From: Verrucomicrobiota bacterium
GTDB lineage: Bacteria; Verrucomicrobiota; Verrucomicrobiia; Opitutales; Opitutaceae
Reading direction: 5' to 3'
Assembly (NCBI GenBank): GCA_016222805.1
Contig: JACRQG010000007.1
Coordinates: 124,001-188,000 of the forward strand
Length of the DNA stretch: 64,000 nucleotides
In this document: positions 61,418 to 64,000 of the stretch, piece by piece
How the letters are laid out: each line of letters opens with the position of its first letter
Numbering within the stretch: the stretch's first letter is position 1
Position numbers and translations under genes: made by a program
Notes under the pieces: generated by a model
The model's database searches: none
What the model was told of the DNA's origin: nothing
What the model saw: the letters and a program-made list of their open reading frames with translations, nothing else

Positions 61418-62767
61418 ATGAGTTCGTCTGCCGTGCCCGCTGCCGAGGAATCAAAGCCGACCAAGCCGGTCCTGCCTCCGGGCTATGGCGCGCGACGCGG
61501 CCTCAACTGGAGCATCGTGGGTTTCCTGTACACGAGCTTCTACATGTGCCGGTACAACATCTCGATCGCGAACAAGCCGATGTCCGACGAACTCGGCTTT
61601 TCGAAGGGCGACATGGGCGATATCCTGGCGGGTTTCTTTTACGCCTATGCGTTCGGGCAGGTGCTCAACGGCTTGTTGACGGATCGGATGGGCGGGAAGA
61701 AGGCGATGTTGATCGGGGCCGTCGGCACCATTGCCGCAAATCTGGCCTGCGGGGTGGCCTCCTTCTGGGGCATGCTTTGGCTTTTTATCCTGCTGCGGGC
61801 CATCGACGGGTATTCCCAGTCCTTCGGCGCCCCGGGCTTCATCAAGATCAACGCCTCCTGGTTCAGTCAGAACGAACGCGGGACGTTTGCCGGCGTCTTC
61901 GGGTTCATGATCAACCTGGGGCGGGTGGCGATCAACCAGCTGGGGCCCGCGATCCTGGCCGGTTTCGTGTTCGTGGGGTTGTGGCAGATTCCTCCCCTGC
62001 ACTGGCGCTGGCTGTTCTGGGTGCCGGCGGGGATCGCGGCTGCGGTGGCGGTGGTGTTGTCGCTGGTGGTGAAGGACACGCCGGAGGAGGCGGGTTTTAG
62101 CGGGATCTACAAGGGCGAGGCCGACCACGACGGGGATCCGCACGGAAACCTGAAGGACGTGTTCGTGCAGATTGTGACCAACAAGTACGTGTGGATCATG
62201 GCGGCGGCGTATTCGTGCACGGGCGCGGTGCGGCAGACGATCGACCAGTGGTTTCCGCGGTACATGCAGGAGGTGCACAAGATCGACCTCGATTCGGGAC
62301 TGTTCCTGGTCGTCGGCTTCCTGATTCCCTTCGTGGCGTCGGCGGGTTCGTTCATTTCGGGCGTGGTCTCCGACAAGCTGTTCGGGGGGCGCCGGGCGCC
62401 GGTGGCCGCGGGAATCTACTGCCTGGAGATCCTGGTGATCCTCGTGGCTTCGCGGGCGGAGGGTGCGGTGCCGATCGCGATGGCGTTTGTGATGGTGGCG
62501 TTCACGGCCAACTCGACCCACTCGTTGCTGGGCCCGGCGGCGGCGATGGATATCGGCGGACGCAAGGCGGCGGGCTTCGCCTCGGGCTGCATCAATTCGT
62601 TTCAATACATCGGTTCCGGGGTGGCGATGCAGTTGCTCGGCCGGCTCCTGGATCGCACCGGCTACACGTATTTCTTCTACTTCATGATCCCGTGGGCGAT
62701 CATCGGGGCGACGCTGATGTTCAGCATGGCCAAGCAGAAGGATCTGCGGAAGCGGCCGCGCGGCTGA
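61418..62767 (+). CDS. OPA-family (GlpT/UhpT-like) MFS transporter
   Basis: This protein has 449 residues from the ATG at 61418. It has twelve helices, with the OPA family opening FLYTSFYMCRYNISIANKPM and the Asp-rich loop GLLTDRMGGKKAMLIGAVGT. QSFGAPGFIKINASWFSQNE is the family signature with the RxxDGxxQ-type helix before it. OPA members exchange organophosphates (glycerol-3-phosphate, hexose-phosphates, phosphoglycerates) for phosphate. The exact substrate is not decidable; a three-carbon phosphate would suit the neighbouring pyk. It is divergent from pyk and converges with the MBL gene 9 nt away. Confidence 0.9.
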   Translation: MSSSAVPAAEESKPTKPVLPPGYGARRGLNWSIVGFLYTSFYMCRYNISIANKPMSDELGFSKGDMGDILAGFFYAYAFGQVLNGLLTDRMGGKKAMLIGAVGTIAANLACGVASFWGMLWLFILLRAIDGYSQSFGAPGFIKINASWFSQNERGTFAGVFGFMINLGRVAINQLGPAILAGFVFVGLWQIPPLHWRWLFWVPAGIAAAVAVVLSLVVKDTPEEAGFSGIYKGEADHDGDPHGNLKDVFVQIVTNKYVWIMAAAYSCTGAVRQTIDQWFPRYMQEVHKIDLDSGLFLVVGFLIPFVASAGSFISGVVSDKLFGGRRAPVAAGIYCLEILVILVASRAEGAVPIAMAFVMVAFTANSTHSLLGPAAAMDIGGRKAAGFASGCINSFQYIGSGVAMQLLGRLLDRTGYTYFFYFMIPWAIIGATLMFSMAKQKDLRKRPRG

Positions 62768-62776
62768 CCGCCGGAA

Positions 62777-63580
62777 TCAGGTCAACTCGTACCACGGCGT
62801 GCCCTGGCCGGGTTCGACGATGGAGAACTCGCAGCCCGCGAGGGCGGCGCGCAGCTCGACCAGGGCGAGTTCCACGGCCGCCCGCGAATTGCAGTCGCGC
62901 GAGAGGTGCGTGAGGTAGACGTGCCGCCAGCGCGGGCTGGCCACCGAGGCGAGCAGCTCGCGCGCGGCCTCGTTGGAGAGATGACCGTGGCGACCGGCGA
63001 TGCGCTGTTTCGTGGCCCAGGGGCGCTTCGCATCCGCCTGCAGCAGCCGCGGGCAATGGTTGGACTCCACCACGACGACGTCGCATTCGCGGATGCACTC
63101 GCGGATGTTGAGCGGCGCGTGTCCGAGATCGGTCAGCCAGGCAAGCGAGCGCCGCGGGGCGACGAGGTCGTCGTCGTGCCCGTGGGTGAAACGGAAACCG
63201 ACGGGATCCTGCGCATCGTGCGGCACCGCGAACGACTCGACCTGCAGGTCGCGGAACCGGAACCGCGCTCCGGTCTCGAAGACCTGCCAGTCGGCGCGCC
63301 AGGAAAGCCCGGCCTGCACCGCGCGGCGGGTGGAGTCGTTGGCGAAGATCCGAATGTGGGGAAACTTCTTCAGCCCCTCGATGCCGGCGGCGTGGTCGCC
63401 GTGCTCGTGCGTGAGAAAGACCGCGTCGATCTTCTCCAGCGACTCGCCCAGCAGGGCGAGAAGCTGACCCAGCTTGCGGGCGGAGAACCCGGCGTCGACG
63501 AGCACCCGGGAATTCTCGGTCACGAGCAACGCCGCGTTGCCCGAACTGCCGCTCCCGAGAATGCTGAAACGCATCGCCAT
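62777..63580 (-). CDS. MBL-fold hydrolase, YycJ/WalJ type
   Basis: This protein has 267 residues from the ATG at 63580 (MAMRFSILGSGSSGNAALLV). The metallo-beta-lactamase motif is LTHEHGDHAAGIEGL, with downstream ligands in TDLGHAPLN and VESNHCPRLL and a C-terminal HGHLSNEAARELL and YLTHLSRDCNS. This is the pattern of YycJ/WalJ, probable 5'-3' exonucleases or phosphodiesterases linked to DNA repair or cell-wall signalling. No partner walR/walK gene lies in the window. Confidence 0.92.
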   Translation of the reverse strand: MAMRFSILGSGSSGNAALLVTENSRVLVDAGFSARKLGQLLALLGESLEKIDAVFLTHEHGDHAAGIEGLKKFPHIRIFANDSTRRAVQAGLSWRADWQVFETGARFRFRDLQVESFAVPHDAQDPVGFRFTHGHDDDLVAPRRSLAWLTDLGHAPLNIRECIRECDVVVVESNHCPRLLQADAKRPWATKQRIAGRHGHLSNEAARELLASVASPRWRHVYLTHLSRDCNSRAAVELALVELRAALAGCEFSIVEPGQGTPWYELT

Positions 63581-63694
63581 GGCGGGAGTCATGTGGCGCC
63601 CACCGCGGCGGGCGCCAGAAAAAAACACCGGCAGGCGGGCGCTGGTCGGACCCCGCAAGGAGGGCGGGTTCTGCGGGCGTCGGCCGCGCCGCGA

Positions 63695-64000
63695 TCAGCC
63701 GCGGTTCTTCTTCGCCTTCCGCTTCTCGCCCTTCGCGGCGCCCGGCTCCGGGCCGTCGTTGTCACCGCCGCCGCCGCCGCCCCAGAGAGGCGCGACGTTG
63801 GCGGCATTCCAGGCGCGCCATCGGGCCTCGAGGTCCTTCACCTTGTCCGGCATGGCCTCGGCGAGGTCGCGGGATTCGCCGACGTCGTCGCGCAGGTTGT
63901 ACAGCTTGGTGGCGGTCACCCCCTGGTTGCGGCCGCCGGTGAGGGTGTCGGCGTTCTTGTCGTAGCGCACGAGCTTGTAGTCGCCCACGCGGATCGCCAT
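63695..64000 (-). CDS. sulfatase, C-terminal fragment at window edge
   Basis: The last 101 codons of a gene enter from the right. MAIRVGDYKLVRYDKNADTL and KLYNLRDDVGESRDLAEAMP are the C-terminal signature of arylsulfatase-type (S1) enzymes. The Met at the edge is internal, not the start. The tail is Gly-rich then basic (GEKRKAKKNRG). The catalytic Cys/Ser motif lies outside the window. Confidence 0.85.
   Translation of the reverse strand: MAIRVGDYKLVRYDKNADTLTGGRNQGVTATKLYNLRDDVGESRDLAEAMPDKVKDLEARWRAWNAANVAPLWGGGGGGDNDGPEPGAAKGEKRKAKKNRG

Overview
The window is a high-GC chromosomal segment that looks like a member of the Verrucomicrobia, probably close to Opitutus / Opitutaceae. This rests on paired planctomycete-type cytochrome c (PSCyt1/DUF1549/DUF1553) and DUF1501 genes, a DUF1800/DUF1501 pair, a sulfatase, a PVC-like EF-Tu, and the order tRNA-Thr - tuf - tRNA-Trp - secE - nusG - rplK - rplA - rplJ - rplL - rpoB - rpoC. 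The lineage call is an inference from gene content. No phylogeny was run.

Layout. 1-5.2 kb (minus strand): a DUF1501 gene, a PSCyt1/DUF1549/DUF1553 gene and the 5' part of a MuiA-like (DUF4139) gene that runs off the left edge. 5.4-9.8 kb: a DctA-type dicarboxylate carrier, then convergent M48 metalloprotease, a small conserved protein and LemA. 9.9-14.6 kb (plus strand): a large TPR lipoprotein/periplasmic-type protein, an ExbB/TolQ-like channel, an ExbD-like protein and an unknown single-pass protein. 14.65-27.6 kb: the translation/transcription core, two tRNAs through rpoC, with hairpins between rplJ/rplL and rplL/rpoB and a strong terminator after rpoC. 27.6-33.2 kb: an accessory block with a 660-nt structured non-coding stretch, a Cyc2-like fused cytochrome-porin, a heavy-metal-type two-component system and a NosR/CcoG-like membrane 4Fe-4S protein. 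A shared operator-like motif precedes the two redox genes. 33.2-39.3 kb: a PadR repressor, its palindromic operator, and a tripartite RND efflux operon. 39.4-40.8 kb: hemN. 40.9-53.9 kb: a large copper/heavy-metal island. It has a CPC-type P1B ATPase, a CorE-like ECF sigma factor with a Cys-rich tail, two PepSY-type membrane proteins, an oversized CusA-like pump, a CusB-like adaptor, two small Cys-rich metal proteins and a TolC-like channel. Divergent from these is a CnrY-CnrX-CnrH-like anti-sigma/sensor/sigma cassette. 54-59.6 kb: a DUF1800 - DUF1501 - pseudopilin-like operon. 59.8-64 kb: pyruvate kinase, an OPA-family transporter, a YycJ-type MBL hydrolase and the 3' end of a sulfatase.

How the parts work together. 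The metal island appears to carry two ECF circuits. One is a CnrYXH-like cassette that shares a 64-nt symmetric divergent promoter region with the efflux operon. The other is a CorE-like sigma factor at the far end of that same operon, upstream of the Cu ATPase. The Cyc2-like protein, the two-component system and the polyferredoxin-type protein may form a metal- or redox-responsive extracellular electron-transfer unit.

The most unusual observations are the Cyc2-like unit with its shared operator, the loss of the second zinc-site cysteines in RpoC, the symmetric ECF promoter region, the dual-sigma copper island, a 1300-residue CusA-like pump, an ExbD-like protein without the usual membrane aspartate, and structured non-coding sequence behind rpoC.
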